Counted from the stretch's first letter, positions 1 to 7,521 are shown. The stretch is 8,610 nt of DNA from Actinomycetes bacterium (GCA_021785315.1 JAJYFX010000056.1:1-8610), one strand, 5' to 3'. The notes: generated by a model not told the origin, from the sequence alone. Numbers and translations: made by a program.

Positions 1-684
1 GTGGAGCATGCCAGGCAAATTTCGCAGGCAGTTAGTCCACTGCCTGTCATCGCCGATGCCGATACGGGATATGGAAATCCGATTTCGGTAATTAGGACGG
101 TGCAGCAATACGAACTTGCTGGTGTGGCGGCAATCCATATCGAGGATCAGATCGCACCCAAGAAATGCGGCCACATGTCAGGCAAGGAGCTGATTTCGAA
201 AAATGACATGATTAGCAAGATCGAAGCCGCCGTGGACGCGAGGAGGTCTTCCGACTTTGTCATTATTGCTCGGACGGACGCTCGTGCGGTCGAGGGTCTT
301 GAATCTGCCCTGGATCGAGCCAGGAGTTACCGCGACGCCGGAGCAGACCTACTTTTCATTGAAGCGCCGGAAGGTATCAAAGAAATAGAGACGGTTGCGA
401 GAACTTTTTCGGATACTCCCCTTGTGTACAACTGGGCTGAAGGAGGGAAGACGCCTCCGCTGCCATATGAAGAGATCAAGCGGCTTGGCTTCAAGTTGAT
501 CATTTTCCCAGTTGGTGCATTGCTGAGCGCAACTAAGGCAATCAGAACCGTCTTGAAATCTATCCGCGAAGAAGGAACGCCCATAAAAGCGATGGATGCG
601 ATGGTTCCTTTCCAGGAATTCCTCGGTTTCATCGGCCTGCCGGAAGTTCAGGAGCTGGAGCTCAAATACAAGTCGAGGCCCTGA
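1..684 (+). CDS. isocitrate lyase/PEP mutase superfamily enzyme, 5'-truncated
   Basis: This is a Mg-dependent TIM-barrel C-C or C-P lyase/mutase of the PrpB / 2,3-dimethylmalate lyase / PEP mutase superfamily. Visible motifs (numbered from base 1) are DADTGYGN at 19-26 (metal-binding Asp), HIEDQ at 46-50, the lyase signature KKCGH at 54-58 with the catalytic Cys, ARTDA at 90-94, FIEAP at 119-123 and EGGKTP at 147-152. The KKCGH Cys favours a lyase (2-methylisocitrate or dimethylmalate type) over a PEP mutase. EGGKTP resembles dimethylmalate-lyase and carboxyphosphonoenolpyruvate-mutase relatives more than PrpB, so the substrate stays open. About 60-70 N-terminal residues found in full-length relatives (about 290 aa) are missing. 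The GTG at base 1 is therefore almost certainly internal and the gene runs off the left edge. It ends in TGA and converges on the polyprenyl synthase gene. Confidence 0.9.
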   Translation: MEHARQISQAVSPLPVIADADTGYGNPISVIRTVQQYELAGVAAIHIEDQIAPKKCGHMSGKELISKNDMISKIEAAVDARRSSDFVIIARTDARAVEGLESALDRARSYRDAGADLLFIEAPEGIKEIETVARTFSDTPLVYNWAEGGKTPPLPYEEIKRLGFKLIIFPVGALLSATKAIRTVLKSIREEGTPIKAMDAMVPFQEFLGFIGLPEVQELELKYKSRP

Positions 685-731
685 CCGGATTTCCCGGAAA
701 GAACAGGCTGATGTACGATGATCGCTTCCAA

Positions 732-765
732 ATAGGCCGCGGAGCAGCTTTCCGAAGCGGCCTAT
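732..765. terminator. hairpin between convergent genes
   Basis: A perfect 9-bp inverted repeat (ATAGGCCGC at 732-740, GCGGCCTAT at 757-765) with a 16-base spacer lies between the lyase stop (684) and the synthase stop. The right arm contains the synthase stop codon (762-764). There is no strong T-tract on either side, so intrinsic termination is inferred from position and symmetry. A bidirectional role is plausible. Confidence 0.5.
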
Positions 766-1760
766 GCCTCGGAATCGAGATATGGCTTAACGATGCTGTA
801 GGTTTCATCCAAGAGGAACTGTGCCAATGATCCCAGTTCGCCTGCTATGGGCGATTTGAGCTCGGCGGCACTGAGGCGACTTTCCAAAGCAAAATTCTGG
901 GCAGTTTGCCATGCCTTTGCGATTCCTCCCGACGAAATAATGATCTCTCCAGCCTTGTCAAGGCTAGCTTGATCCATATTCCTGGTTAGTAGAGGCTCGA
1001 GGTCGATCTTGTAGGGCGTCTTTAGCGTCTCTAGAACAGGAAGCGTGTAAATTCCTTCCAGAAGGTCCTGGGCCGGCATTTTGCCGAGTACCTCTGTACT
1101 AGCCACTAGATCTAAAATGTCATCCCGTATCTGGAAGACCATTCCCAGCGACCGTCCAATTTTGGTGACCACCTCTATGTGATTTCGATCCAGATTTGCT
1201 GCTAGGGCACCGATTCGGCACGCTGTAGCCATGAGGGATGCCGTCTTGCCGGAAATTGCCTTGAAGTATGAATCATGCGACCTGGAGACGAGATAGGAAG
1301 TTTGCACCTCGAGAATTTGGCCGGCACACAGATCGGCGAGTGTATTTGCGAGGAGCTCAGCAATTTCCTGCCCCAGCCGCGCGGCAATTCCTGCGGCCTT
1401 TGCGAGCAGGTAGTCTCCGGCGACAATCGCGACGAGGTTCCCCCACCTGAAGTTGACGCTTTCAACGCTGCGTCGTTGCGAGGCATCGTCCATGACGTCG
1501 TCATGATAGAGCGAGGCGAGATGAACCAGCTCAACTGCAATGCCGGAAAGAAGAACCTCGCGGGTGATTTCCGAACCGCCGGCCGCTGCTGAGGTGATGG
1601 CCAGAATTGGGCGTATACGCTTTCCGCCGGCTTCTATAAGGTGGCGTGAGACCTCAGAAAGGAAATCATCGTTTACCGCCACCGATTCCCTGAGAAGCTT
1701 CTCGAAATCCTCAAGATTGGCATCCAAATTGAGCTGAGTTAAAGCATCTGTAATGTGCAC
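762..1760 (-). CDS. long-chain polyprenyl diphosphate synthase (GrcC/HepT/IspB type)
   Basis: This is a trans-prenyltransferase that extends an allylic diphosphate with isopentenyl diphosphate, probably to make the menaquinone side chain. The 332 residues match the family length. Motifs in order are GGKRIRP (45-51, diphosphate binding), first Asp-rich motif DDVMD (87-91), Arg pair (96-97), GKT (171-173), second Asp-rich motif DDILD (213-217), then GK and D at 226-232. The residue five before the first motif is Ala82. That small side chain fits long products, because short-chain synthases carry a bulky aromatic there. Exact product length cannot be read. RRS replaces the more usual RRG after the first motif. 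The start is GTG (1758-1760) with no convincing Shine-Dalgarno; no better in-frame start precedes the conserved region. A TATCTT box lies 8 bases upstream of the start, so a leaderless or very short leader is possible. The gene is divergent from clpC. Confidence 0.93.
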   Translation of the reverse strand: MHITDALTQLNLDANLEDFEKLLRESVAVNDDFLSEVSRHLIEAGGKRIRPILAITSAAAGGSEITREVLLSGIAVELVHLASLYHDDVMDDASQRRSVESVNFRWGNLVAIVAGDYLLAKAAGIAARLGQEIAELLANTLADLCAGQILEVQTSYLVSRSHDSYFKAISGKTASLMATACRIGALAANLDRNHIEVVTKIGRSLGMVFQIRDDILDLVASTEVLGKMPAQDLLEGIYTLPVLETLKTPYKIDLEPLLTRNMDQASLDKAGEIIISSGGIAKAWQTAQNFALESRLSAAELKSPIAGELGSLAQFLLDETYSIVKPYLDSEA

Positions 1761-1768
1761 TATTAAAG

Positions 1769-1774
1769 AAGATA
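1769..1774 (-). promoter_or_regulatory. possible -10 box for the polyprenyl synthase gene
   Basis: On the minus strand TATCTT (TANNNT form) sits 8 bases before the GTG start. A TTGTAA at a 19-base spacing is a poor -35. There is no Shine-Dalgarno between the box and the start, so the transcript would be leaderless or nearly so. Support is positional only. Confidence 0.25.
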
Positions 1775-1908
1775 GGCTCTGTCGAAAAAAAACTTACAAT
1801 GCTGTTCAAAAATCTCTGATAGGTGACAGGCAAATATGTTGGGAAGTTTATTTGCGGTTCCGGTGTTGAGTAATTGTAAGAAAAGAAGAAAGAAAGAGTT
1901 GAAAGGCT

Positions 1909-1938
1909 TTCACACAACAAGCGCGGTCACGGTAGACT
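1909..1938 (+). promoter_or_regulatory. candidate sigma-70-type promoter of clpC
   Basis: The -35 is TTCACA (1909-1914, five of six matches to TTGACA), the spacer is 18 bases and the -10 is TAGACT (1933-1938, TANNNT). Initiation near 1945 would give a leader of about 34 bases. A dyad GACTA-N5-TAGTC (1935-1949) overlaps the -10 and the predicted start site and could be an operator. I found no HspR-type (CTTGAGT-N7-ACTCAAG) element in this spacer. Confidence 0.5.
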
Positions 1939-1964
1939 AATTACTAGTCCCATAGGCCCGTAGA

Positions 1965-1970
1965 GGGAGG
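1965..1970 (+). promoter_or_regulatory. Shine-Dalgarno that fixes the clpC TTG start
   Basis: GGGAGG lies 8 bases before TTG at 1979-1981. It is the best ribosome-binding sequence in the window. It supports the TTG, which also gives the canonical ClpC N-terminus [10 protein letters not shown]. Confidence 0.8.
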
Positions 1971-1978
1971 CGGACAGT

Positions 1979-4477
1979 TTGTTCGAACGCTTCACAGATA
2001 GAGCGAGAAGAGTTCTAGTCCTGGCGCAGGAAGAGGCTCGACTTTTAAATCATAACTTCATAGGAACTGAGCATATTCTCCTTGGGTTGATTCACGAGGG
2101 CGAAGGAGTAGCCGCGCGCGCTCTTGAATCCTTCGGCATCACTCTCGAGGCAGTCAGGGAAAAGGTAGAGGAGACGATAGGGCCAGCAGGCGGTGCAACG
2201 GCGGGATCTCCCCCGTTCACGCCCCGCGCCAAGAAGGTTCTGGAACTCTCGTTGCGTGAAGCATTGCAGCTTGGACACAATTACATCGGTACCGAACACA
2301 TGCTATTGGGCTTGGTGCGTGAAGGTGAGGGTGTGGCTGCTCAAGTTTTGGTAAGCCTTGGCGCCGATCTTCCGCGAGTTCGCCAGCAGGTTATTCAGCT
2401 TCTATCCGGATACCAGGGTAAAGAGACCGCTGGAACGGGAGTGGGTCCTGCGGCTACGGCAGACGCTCCAGGTGGATCCCCGGTTCTCGACCAATTTGGG
2501 CGTAACCTGACCACGATGGCGCGTGAGAAGAAGCTGGATCCAGTCATCGGACGGGATCGCGAAATTGAGCGCGTGATGCAGGTGCTGTCAAGAAGATCGA
2601 AGAACAATCCCGTTTTGATTGGCGAGCCCGGTGTCGGGAAAACAGCAATCGTCGAAGGTCTTGCCCAGAAAATTGTCGCAAATGACGTTCCCGACATCAT
2701 AAAGGGAAAGCAACTTTACACCCTGGATTTGGGCGCTCTTGTTGCCGGCAGCCGATATCGCGGTGACTTTGAAGAGCGCTTGAAGAAGGTGCTGAAGGAG
2801 ATCCGCACTCGCGGCGACATCATTTTGTTCATCGACGAGCTGCACACGCTCGTTGGTGCGGGCGCAGCAGAGGGCGCGATTGACGCTGCTTCAATCCTTA
2901 AGCCAATGCTGGCTAGAGGCGAGTTGCAAACAATTGGTGCCACGACGATTGATGAGTATCGAAAGCACCTGGAGAAAGATGCTGCACTTGAGCGTCGTTT
3001 CCAACCCATCAAGGTTGAAGAACCTGCGCTTGCCCACACAATTGATATTCTCAAGGGTTTGCGCGAGCGCTACGAGACCCATCACAGCGTAACTATCACC
3101 GATCAAGCTCTGGTTGCAGCGGCCAATCTTGCGGACAGGTATATTGCCGATCGCTATCTTCCTGACAAGGCCATCGACCTTATTGACGAGGCTGGGGCGC
3201 GACTCCGCATACGCAGGATGTCGATGCCGCCGGAGATGCGCCAGATCGACGAGGATCTCGCACGCATTCGCCGTGAAAAGGATAGCGCTATCGAGAAGCA
3301 GGCGTTTGACGAATCAAAGCGGCTGTCTAGCAAGGAAAAAGAAAAGCTGGACCAGAAGGCAGCACTTGAGACTGAGTGGCGCAGCGAAGGGCGCGATCTA
3401 TTTGACGTAGTCGACGAGGACGTCATTGCAGAAGTTCTGGCCAACTGGACCGGTATTCCGGTTTATAAGCTGACTGAAGAAGAGACTGCCAAATTGCTGC
3501 GCATGGAAGACGATCTCCACAAGAGAATTGTCGGACAGCAGGAGGCTATTTCGGCTTTGTCGCGGGCAATTCGGCGTACGCGGGCTGGCCTGAAAGATCC
3601 GAAGCGTCCGAGCGGATCCTTTATCTTCCTTGGTCCAACCGGCGTTGGCAAGACTGAGCTTGCAAAGACCTTGGCTGAGTTCCTGTTTGGCGACGAATCG
3701 GCTCTGATTCAGCTGGACATGAGCGAGTACATGGAGAAGCACACGGTGTCCCGCTTAGTTGGTTCGCCTCCGGGTTATGTCGGCTATGACGAAGGCGGCC
3801 AATTAACTGAAGCAGTTAGGCGCAAGCCGTTCTCAGTGGTCCTTTTCGACGAAATTGAGAAGGCTCACCCGGATATCTTCAATACTTTGCTTCAGATACT
3901 TGAGGACGGTCGTTTGACTGATTCGCAGGGGAGAACGGTTGATTTCAAGAACACTATTTTGATCATGACTTCCAACCTTGGTTCGGCTGATCTGCGCAAG
4001 GCAAGCATTGGCTTCGGGCAGACTTCAGAGGCAGTTACCTATGAGAGGATGAAGCTCAAGGTCAACGATGCGCTAAAGGCCCACTTCAAGCCGGAGTTCC
4101 TGAACCGAATCGATGATGTGATCGTGTTCCACGAGCTATCGCAGGATGAAGTTACGGAGATTGTGGACATGCTGATCAAGCGCGTACAGGCCCACCTGGA
4201 GTCGCTTGGTATCGGCTTTGAAATGACCCACGCGGCTAAGGAGTTGGTGGCTCAAAAGGGTTACGACCCGACACTTGGCGCCAGACCTTTGCGCCGTGCA
4301 ATCCAGCGTATGGTTGAAGACCAGCTTTCTGAGAAACTCCTTTGGAAGGAGTTCAGGGTCGGTGAGACCGTTGTCGTGGATGCCCAGGATGGTGAGATCG
4401 TGTTCAGATCAGTTGAGGGCTTCGTTCCTCCAGTTATCGAGCTGGCCGAGTCAGGTTCAGGCATAGACACGGTTTGA
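1979..4477 (+). CDS. clpC: ClpC, AAA+ unfoldase of the Clp protease
   Basis: This cytosolic hexameric ATPase unfolds substrates and feeds them into ClpP. The 832 residues hold two Clp-N repeats (about 1-145, with matching FIGTEH and YIGTEH motifs), AAA1 with Walker A GEPGVGKT (215-222) and Walker B FIDE (284-287), a middle/UVR segment (about 411-463), and AAA2 with Walker A GPTGVGKT (552-559) and Walker B FDE (623-625). These are followed by sensor-1 TSN (664-666), arginine-finger region FLNR (707-710) and sensor-2 GARPLRR (767-773). IGF at 677-679 is the ClpP-docking tripeptide, so this is a true ClpP partner and not ClpB. The middle region is short, as in ClpC and unlike ClpB. Every catalytic motif is intact. 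The TTG start has a strong Shine-Dalgarno. The gene appears monocistronic, with its own promoter and a strong terminator. ClpC is normally tuned by stress regulators such as ClgR, but I see no clear ClgR site. Confidence 0.98.
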   Translation: MFERFTDRARRVLVLAQEEARLLNHNFIGTEHILLGLIHEGEGVAARALESFGITLEAVREKVEETIGPAGGATAGSPPFTPRAKKVLELSLREALQLGHNYIGTEHMLLGLVREGEGVAAQVLVSLGADLPRVRQQVIQLLSGYQGKETAGTGVGPAATADAPGGSPVLDQFGRNLTTMAREKKLDPVIGRDREIERVMQVLSRRSKNNPVLIGEPGVGKTAIVEGLAQKIVANDVPDIIKGKQLYTLDLGALVAGSRYRGDFEERLKKVLKEIRTRGDIILFIDELHTLVGAGAAEGAIDAASILKPMLARGELQTIGATTIDEYRKHLEKDAALERRFQPIKVEEPALAHTIDILKGLRERYETHHSVTITDQALVAAANLADRYIADRYLPDKAIDLIDEAGARLRIRRMSMPPEMRQIDEDLARIRREKDSAIEKQAFDESKRLSSKEKEKLDQKAALETEWRSEGRDLFDVVDEDVIAEVLANWTGIPVYKLTEEETAKLLRMEDDLHKRIVGQQEAISALSRAIRRTRAGLKDPKRPSGSFIFLGPTGVGKTELAKTLAEFLFGDESALIQLDMSEYMEKHTVSRLVGSPPGYVGYDEGGQLTEAVRRKPFSVVLFDEIEKAHPDIFNTLLQILEDGRLTDSQGRTVDFKNTILIMTSNLGSADLRKASIGFGQTSEAVTYERMKLKVNDALKAHFKPEFLNRIDDVIVFHELSQDEVTEIVDMLIKRVQAHLESLGIGFEMTHAAKELVAQKGYDPTLGARPLRRAIQRMVEDQLSEKLLWKEFRVGETVVVDAQDGEIVFRSVEGFVPPVIELAESGSGIDTV

Positions 4478-4504
4478 AATCAGATCTGACAATTTGAAAC
4501 TGAG

Positions 4505-4537
4505 ACCGAGGGAGGCATTGCCTCCCTCGGTTGGTTT
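4505..4537 (+). terminator. strong intrinsic terminator after clpC
   Basis: A perfect 12-bp stem (ACCGAGGGAGGC at 4505-4516, GCCTCCCTCGGT at 4520-4531) with a 3-base ATT loop is followed by TTGGTTT. It begins 28 bases after the clpC stop. The symmetric stem could also stop a minus-strand transcript arriving from the 4547-5041 open frame, although no good T-run follows on that strand. Confidence 0.9.
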
Positions 4538-5034
4538 AACTGCGCTTTACGCCTGCGTTCTGCCGCACACCTCGGCGGATACTGGCGGGTTCAAGGCGGG
4601 ATCGCGGTCAAGCTGCAACGATTCCATGTTCTGCGGGCAGCACCCCAATGAGAGGTAGGCAACGGACCACCCCAAAATCTCATTGTTACCGCAGTGATTG
4701 AACGGTTCGATTTTGAGTCGCTTTTCTTTTGCGACTGGCATCGAGGGCGTCGGAGGAAGCCCGAGAGCGTCACATCCCCACGATAGGATCTGCGAATGGA
4801 AGTTATGAGAAGGGAAAGCTTGCCTCTTGCGATTCTCTCGACCGTCGAATCGGAGCCAGTTTCTGGAGTTCAAGGGGCGCGCGAAGCTACAGGTAGTTCC
4901 GTTGCGTTTCAGATCAAATCGGCCCTGTCTGCCGTCGATTGCCTCGAAGATGAGTAGCTCGAATTGCGGTTTTAGGGAAGTGTTTGGGATGTATGCGCTG
5001 CGGCGGTTTGATAGGTCTGTTCTAGGGTGTTGGC
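4538..5034. other. about 500-base gap between clpC and radA without a recognised gene
   Basis: I recognise no protein family in any frame. Contents: a minus-strand frame open for 164 codons (listed separately); a 53-codon plus-strand frame (ATG 4796 to TAG 4957) with AGGA 7 bases upstream and no family resemblance; a 6-bp hairpin AGTCGC-N9-GCGACT (4716-4736); and GAAC-G-GTTC (4700-4708), whose one-base spacing is wrong for an actinobacterial SOS box. The promoter for radA must lie here unless radA is read from further upstream, but no convincing -35/-10 pair is visible. The end of the gap carries the radA ribosome-binding site (AGGG, 5024-5027). Confidence 0.6.
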
Positions 5035-5041
5035 GTGGCAA
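4547..5041 (-). CDS. doubtful hypothetical protein, 164 codons
   Basis: I do not recognise this product and it may not be a gene. In favour: the frame is open across almost the whole clpC-radA gap, its TAA stop falls just beyond the clpC terminator hairpin, and by a rough hand count its two-fold codons prefer C (AAC, TTC and ATC together about 21, against about 5 T-ending). Against: the only start that gives full length is a TTG at 5039-5041 with no Shine-Dalgarno, and it overlaps the radA start. The translation has no domain, signal peptide or membrane segment and is rich in Pro, Arg, Asn and Cys. The codon bias differs from neighbouring genes. A shorter 64-residue version from ATG at 4741 also lacks a ribosome-binding site. 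It could be noncoding, a remnant or a fast-evolving orphan. Confidence 0.2.
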   Translation of the reverse strand: MPRQHPRTDLSNRRSAYIPNTSLKPQFELLIFEAIDGRQGRFDLKRNGTTCSFARPLNSRNWLRFDGRENRKRQAFPSHNFHSQILSWGCDALGLPPTPSMPVAKEKRLKIEPFNHCGNNEILGWSVAYLSLGCCPQNMESLQLDRDPALNPPVSAEVCGRTQA

Positions 5042-6408
5042 AGATTAGAATTCAGTATGTATGCGAAAGATGCGAGACTGTTCATATACAGTGGAGCGGT
5101 CGTTGCAACTCGTGCGGCGAGTGGAACACACTTTACGAACAAGCGGCTGCATCCAATTCCGTGGGAACTCGTAGTGCCGCAAAGGCTAAAAGCAAGTCCT
5201 CAATTTGCGACTCGCTGGATCTCGGATCGGTTGATCTTAGTCAGGAGACTATTTCAACAGGCTCGTTTGAGTTTGACAGGGCTCTCGGTGGTGGTCTCAC
5301 CCCGGGTTCGGTGACGTTGATCGGCGGCGAGCCAGGCATCGGAAAATCGACCCTGTTGACACAGTTCCTTGCCAGTGCTGGCAGTGATGGACAGCGATGC
5401 CTCTATGTAAGCGCCGAGGAGTCGCGATCTCAAATTGCGGGGAGGATTTGCCGGCTGGGAGGATCGGAGATTTCGATTGGCATTTTGATTGCTAGCGTAC
5501 TCGAAGACATAGAGGAACAGATCCTGAGCTACAAGCCGCAGATTGTCGTGATCGATTCCATACAGACTGTTTCCGACCATTTGATGACTTCACCTGCGGG
5601 AAGCGTAACTCAGGTAAGGGAGTGCGCAACCAGGCTGAGCGACGTGGCCAAATCTGGAAACATTGCGATGGTGCTTGTAGGTCACGTGACTAAAGATGGG
5701 ACGCTGGCTGGTCCGCGGGTACTCGAACATTTGGTCGACACGGTGGTTTATTTTGAGGGCGATCGCGACTCATATCTGAGGGTGCTGAGGGTGATTAAGC
5801 ATCGTTTCGGCCCGGTTGGAGACCTTGGAATGTTTGAGATGGGTAGTTCCGGATTAGTTGATTTGGAGAACGCGACTGGCGTGCATCTTGTCGATCGGGT
5901 AGAGGGGCAGGCTGGCAGCGTCGTATTTCCAGCGCTCGACGGAAGGCGAGTTATACTCACCGAAGTCCAGGCGTTGGTTGTTCCTACGTCATCCGAGCAG
6001 CCAAGGCGGGTGGCGACCGGCCTTGAAATGAACCGGGTTCTGCTTCTTTTGGCAGTGTTGGAGAAAAAGATCGGTCTTCGCCTTTACAACAAGGATGTCT
6101 TTTTGTCTGTAGCCGGTGGGGTACGCCTTGCTGATCCCGCAGCCGACCTGGCGATTATCACAGCGGTCGTGTCTTCGCTGAACGATCAGCCCGTCGATCC
6201 CTCGTTTGTGGTTGTTGGCGAAGTCGGCCTTGGAGGGGAGATTCGGTCTGCGTCGAATGCCAGGCAACGGTTGACTGAAGCCTCGAGGTTGGGCTTCACT
6301 ACTGGCATAGTCGGCTCGACCTTTTCCGATTCGGTCGCTGGAATGTTAACTCTAAGAGTTAAAGACGTGCGCAGCGCTTTAGGGCATGCTTCTCTTACTT
6401 TTTGTTGA
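5035..6408 (+). CDS. radA: RadA/Sms DNA repair and branch-migration ATPase
   Basis: RadA is a RecA-related hexameric motor that processes recombination intermediates and promotes branch migration with RecA. The 457 residues show an N-terminal C4 zinc finger (Cys10, 13, 24, 27; CX2C-X10-CX2C), a RecA-like core with Walker A GEPGIGKS (98-105), YVSAEES (124-130) and Walker B VVID (171-174), then the RadA signature region, and a C-terminal Lon-like domain with DPAADLA (367-373) and GEVGLGGEIR (395-404). The signature is KHRFG (255-259) where the family norm is KNRFG. The GTG start has AGGG 7 bases upstream and gives the expected N-terminus just before the zinc finger. disA follows after 24 bases, a conserved pairing; in studied bacteria RadA binds DisA and modulates c-di-AMP synthesis. 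The C-terminal coding sequence contains a 17-base perfect palindrome (6346-6362). Confidence 0.97.
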   Translation: MAKIRIQYVCERCETVHIQWSGRCNSCGEWNTLYEQAAASNSVGTRSAAKAKSKSSICDSLDLGSVDLSQETISTGSFEFDRALGGGLTPGSVTLIGGEPGIGKSTLLTQFLASAGSDGQRCLYVSAEESRSQIAGRICRLGGSEISIGILIASVLEDIEEQILSYKPQIVVIDSIQTVSDHLMTSPAGSVTQVRECATRLSDVAKSGNIAMVLVGHVTKDGTLAGPRVLEHLVDTVVYFEGDRDSYLRVLRVIKHRFGPVGDLGMFEMGSSGLVDLENATGVHLVDRVEGQAGSVVFPALDGRRVILTEVQALVVPTSSEQPRRVATGLEMNRVLLLLAVLEKKIGLRLYNKDVFLSVAGGVRLADPAADLAIITAVVSSLNDQPVDPSFVVVGEVGLGGEIRSASNARQRLTEASRLGFTTGIVGSTFSDSVAGMLTLRVKDVRSALGHASLTFC

Positions 6409-6420
6409 CTCTATAGCAAT

Positions 6421-6426
6421 TAGAAT
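6421..6426 (+). promoter_or_regulatory. putative -10 box of a leaderless disA promoter
   Basis: TAGAAT is followed by exactly six bases and then the disA ATG. Transcription would therefore start at or next to the A of ATG, the geometry of actinobacterial leaderless mRNAs. No Shine-Dalgarno exists in the 24-base radA-disA gap. No good -35 is seen at 16-18 bases, which is common for such promoters but weakens the call. Confidence 0.4.
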
Positions 6427-6432
6427 ATTTGC

Positions 6433-7521
6433 ATGACAAAATCACCAGCCATTATCGAGGCGATGCGGCAGATTTCTCCAGGGAGCGCGCTCCGGGAAGG
6501 CCTCGATAGAATTCTTCAGGCACACACGGGCGCACTGGTGATTCTCGGCGACACGCATGAGGTCTTGTCGATTTGCTCCGGCGGTTTTTTGGTGGACGCC
6601 GAATTTTCACCGCAGAAGCTTTATGAGCTTGCCAAAATGGATGGCGCGATCGTTCTTTCCGTGGATGGTTCTCGCATCGCGCGGGCTAATGTGCATCTGG
6701 TGCCAGATGCCATGGTGCCTACCTCAGAAACGGGTACAAGGCACCGAACCGCGGAGCGGGTTGCCAAGAGCGTCGACGTTTCCGTATTCGCGGTTTCAGA
6801 AGAGTTGTCAGTCATTACCGTGTACAGATTGAGTTTTAAAAGCGTGATAGCACCGACCTCTGTCCTGCTGGCCAGGGCCAACCAGGGGCTGGCTACATTG
6901 GAGCGCTATCGGGATCGGCTAAGTGCGGTCATGTCTAGTCTGGATACCTTGGAGATCAGGAACCAGGTCACCTTCAGGGACGTTATCATAGCTATTCAAC
7001 GCTCAGAAATGGTCAGGAGAATCGACGAAGAGATCGAAGGTTACCTAATCGAACTTGGTGACCAGGGGCGGCTGATATCACTTCAGCTGGAAGAACTTTG
7101 TTTCGGAGTTGAATCTGATTACAGCAATGTGATCGAGGACTACTTGGGTCCCTGTAGTGCGGCCGATCTCGACAAAATCAAAACTTATCTTGCGTCACTT
7201 GAGACGGATGAGCTGCTAGATACTTCCGTCGTCGGCCTTGGTTTAAAAGAGCTAACCGAGCCTGTGTCGCTCGCGAGGCGTCATGACGACGGAACTAACG
7301 AAGCCCTGCAGGCAATTCTCGGAACGTGGATGGAGCCAAAGGGATGCAGGATGCTTGGCAAAGTGACCCGCATGCCCGAAGTTATCAAGAGCAACATCAT
7401 ATCCAGTTTCGGTTCACTTTTCCCGGTCGTCGAGGCTTCAGAATCTGATATCGCTTCAGTCGCCGGGGTCGGAAACCATTGGGCAAAGGCAGTGAAAGAC
7501 CTTTTCAGCCAATTGAGCTGA
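6433..7521 (+). CDS. disA: DisA, DNA-integrity-scanning diadenylate cyclase
   Basis: DisA condenses two ATP into c-di-AMP plus two pyrophosphates in an octamer that also binds branched DNA, which lowers its activity. The 362 residues are typical of the family. The N-terminal DAC domain (about 1-145) carries both catalytic motifs, DGA (70-72) and GTRHRTAER (101-109), preceded by the expected PTSET. A helical linker follows (about 150-290), then a C-terminal helix-hairpin-helix DNA-binding domain (about 300-362) including GCRMLGKVTRMP and AGVGNHWAKA. All key residues are present, so activity is expected. The ATG start is the only plausible one and has no Shine-Dalgarno. Translation may be coupled to radA or begin on a leaderless transcript from the TAGAAT box. 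The gene converges with crp across a small hairpin. No c-di-AMP phosphodiesterase or receptor is in the window. Confidence 0.97.
   Translation: MTKSPAIIEAMRQISPGSALREGLDRILQAHTGALVILGDTHEVLSICSGGFLVDAEFSPQKLYELAKMDGAIVLSVDGSRIARANVHLVPDAMVPTSETGTRHRTAERVAKSVDVSVFAVSEELSVITVYRLSFKSVIAPTSVLLARANQGLATLERYRDRLSAVMSSLDTLEIRNQVTFRDVIIAIQRSEMVRRIDEEIEGYLIELGDQGRLISLQLEELCFGVESDYSNVIEDYLGPCSAADLDKIKTYLASLETDELLDTSVVGLGLKELTEPVSLARRHDDGTNEALQAILGTWMEPKGCRMLGKVTRMPEVIKSNIISSFGSLFPVVEASESDIASVAGVGNHWAKAVKDLFSQLS

Noticed and set aside
1..3. GTG at the first base as the true start of the lyase gene
   Set aside because: Full-length relatives have about 60-70 more residues before the DADTGYGN motif, and no upstream sequence is available to show a ribosome-binding site.
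1202..1737. Open frames overlapping the polyprenyl synthase gene on both strands
   Set aside because: The synthase frame contains every catalytic motif across this span; the others are Arg- and Ser-rich frame shadows.
1878..1898. A 21-base purine-only run upstream of clpC as a regulatory tract or triplex element
   Set aside because: It lies upstream of the better-supported promoter, is A/G mixed without clear periodicity, and no known factor or structure can be assigned from sequence alone.
2395..3742. Several open frames of about 60-114 codons antisense to clpC
   Set aside because: They are shadows of the clpC reading frame: it is fully conserved through all ATPase motifs, and none of the antisense products resembles a protein family.
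4700..4708. SOS-box-like GAAC-G-GTTC upstream of radA
   Set aside because: The actinobacterial LexA box needs four bases between GAAC and GTTC; here there is one, and it lies more than 300 bases from radA.
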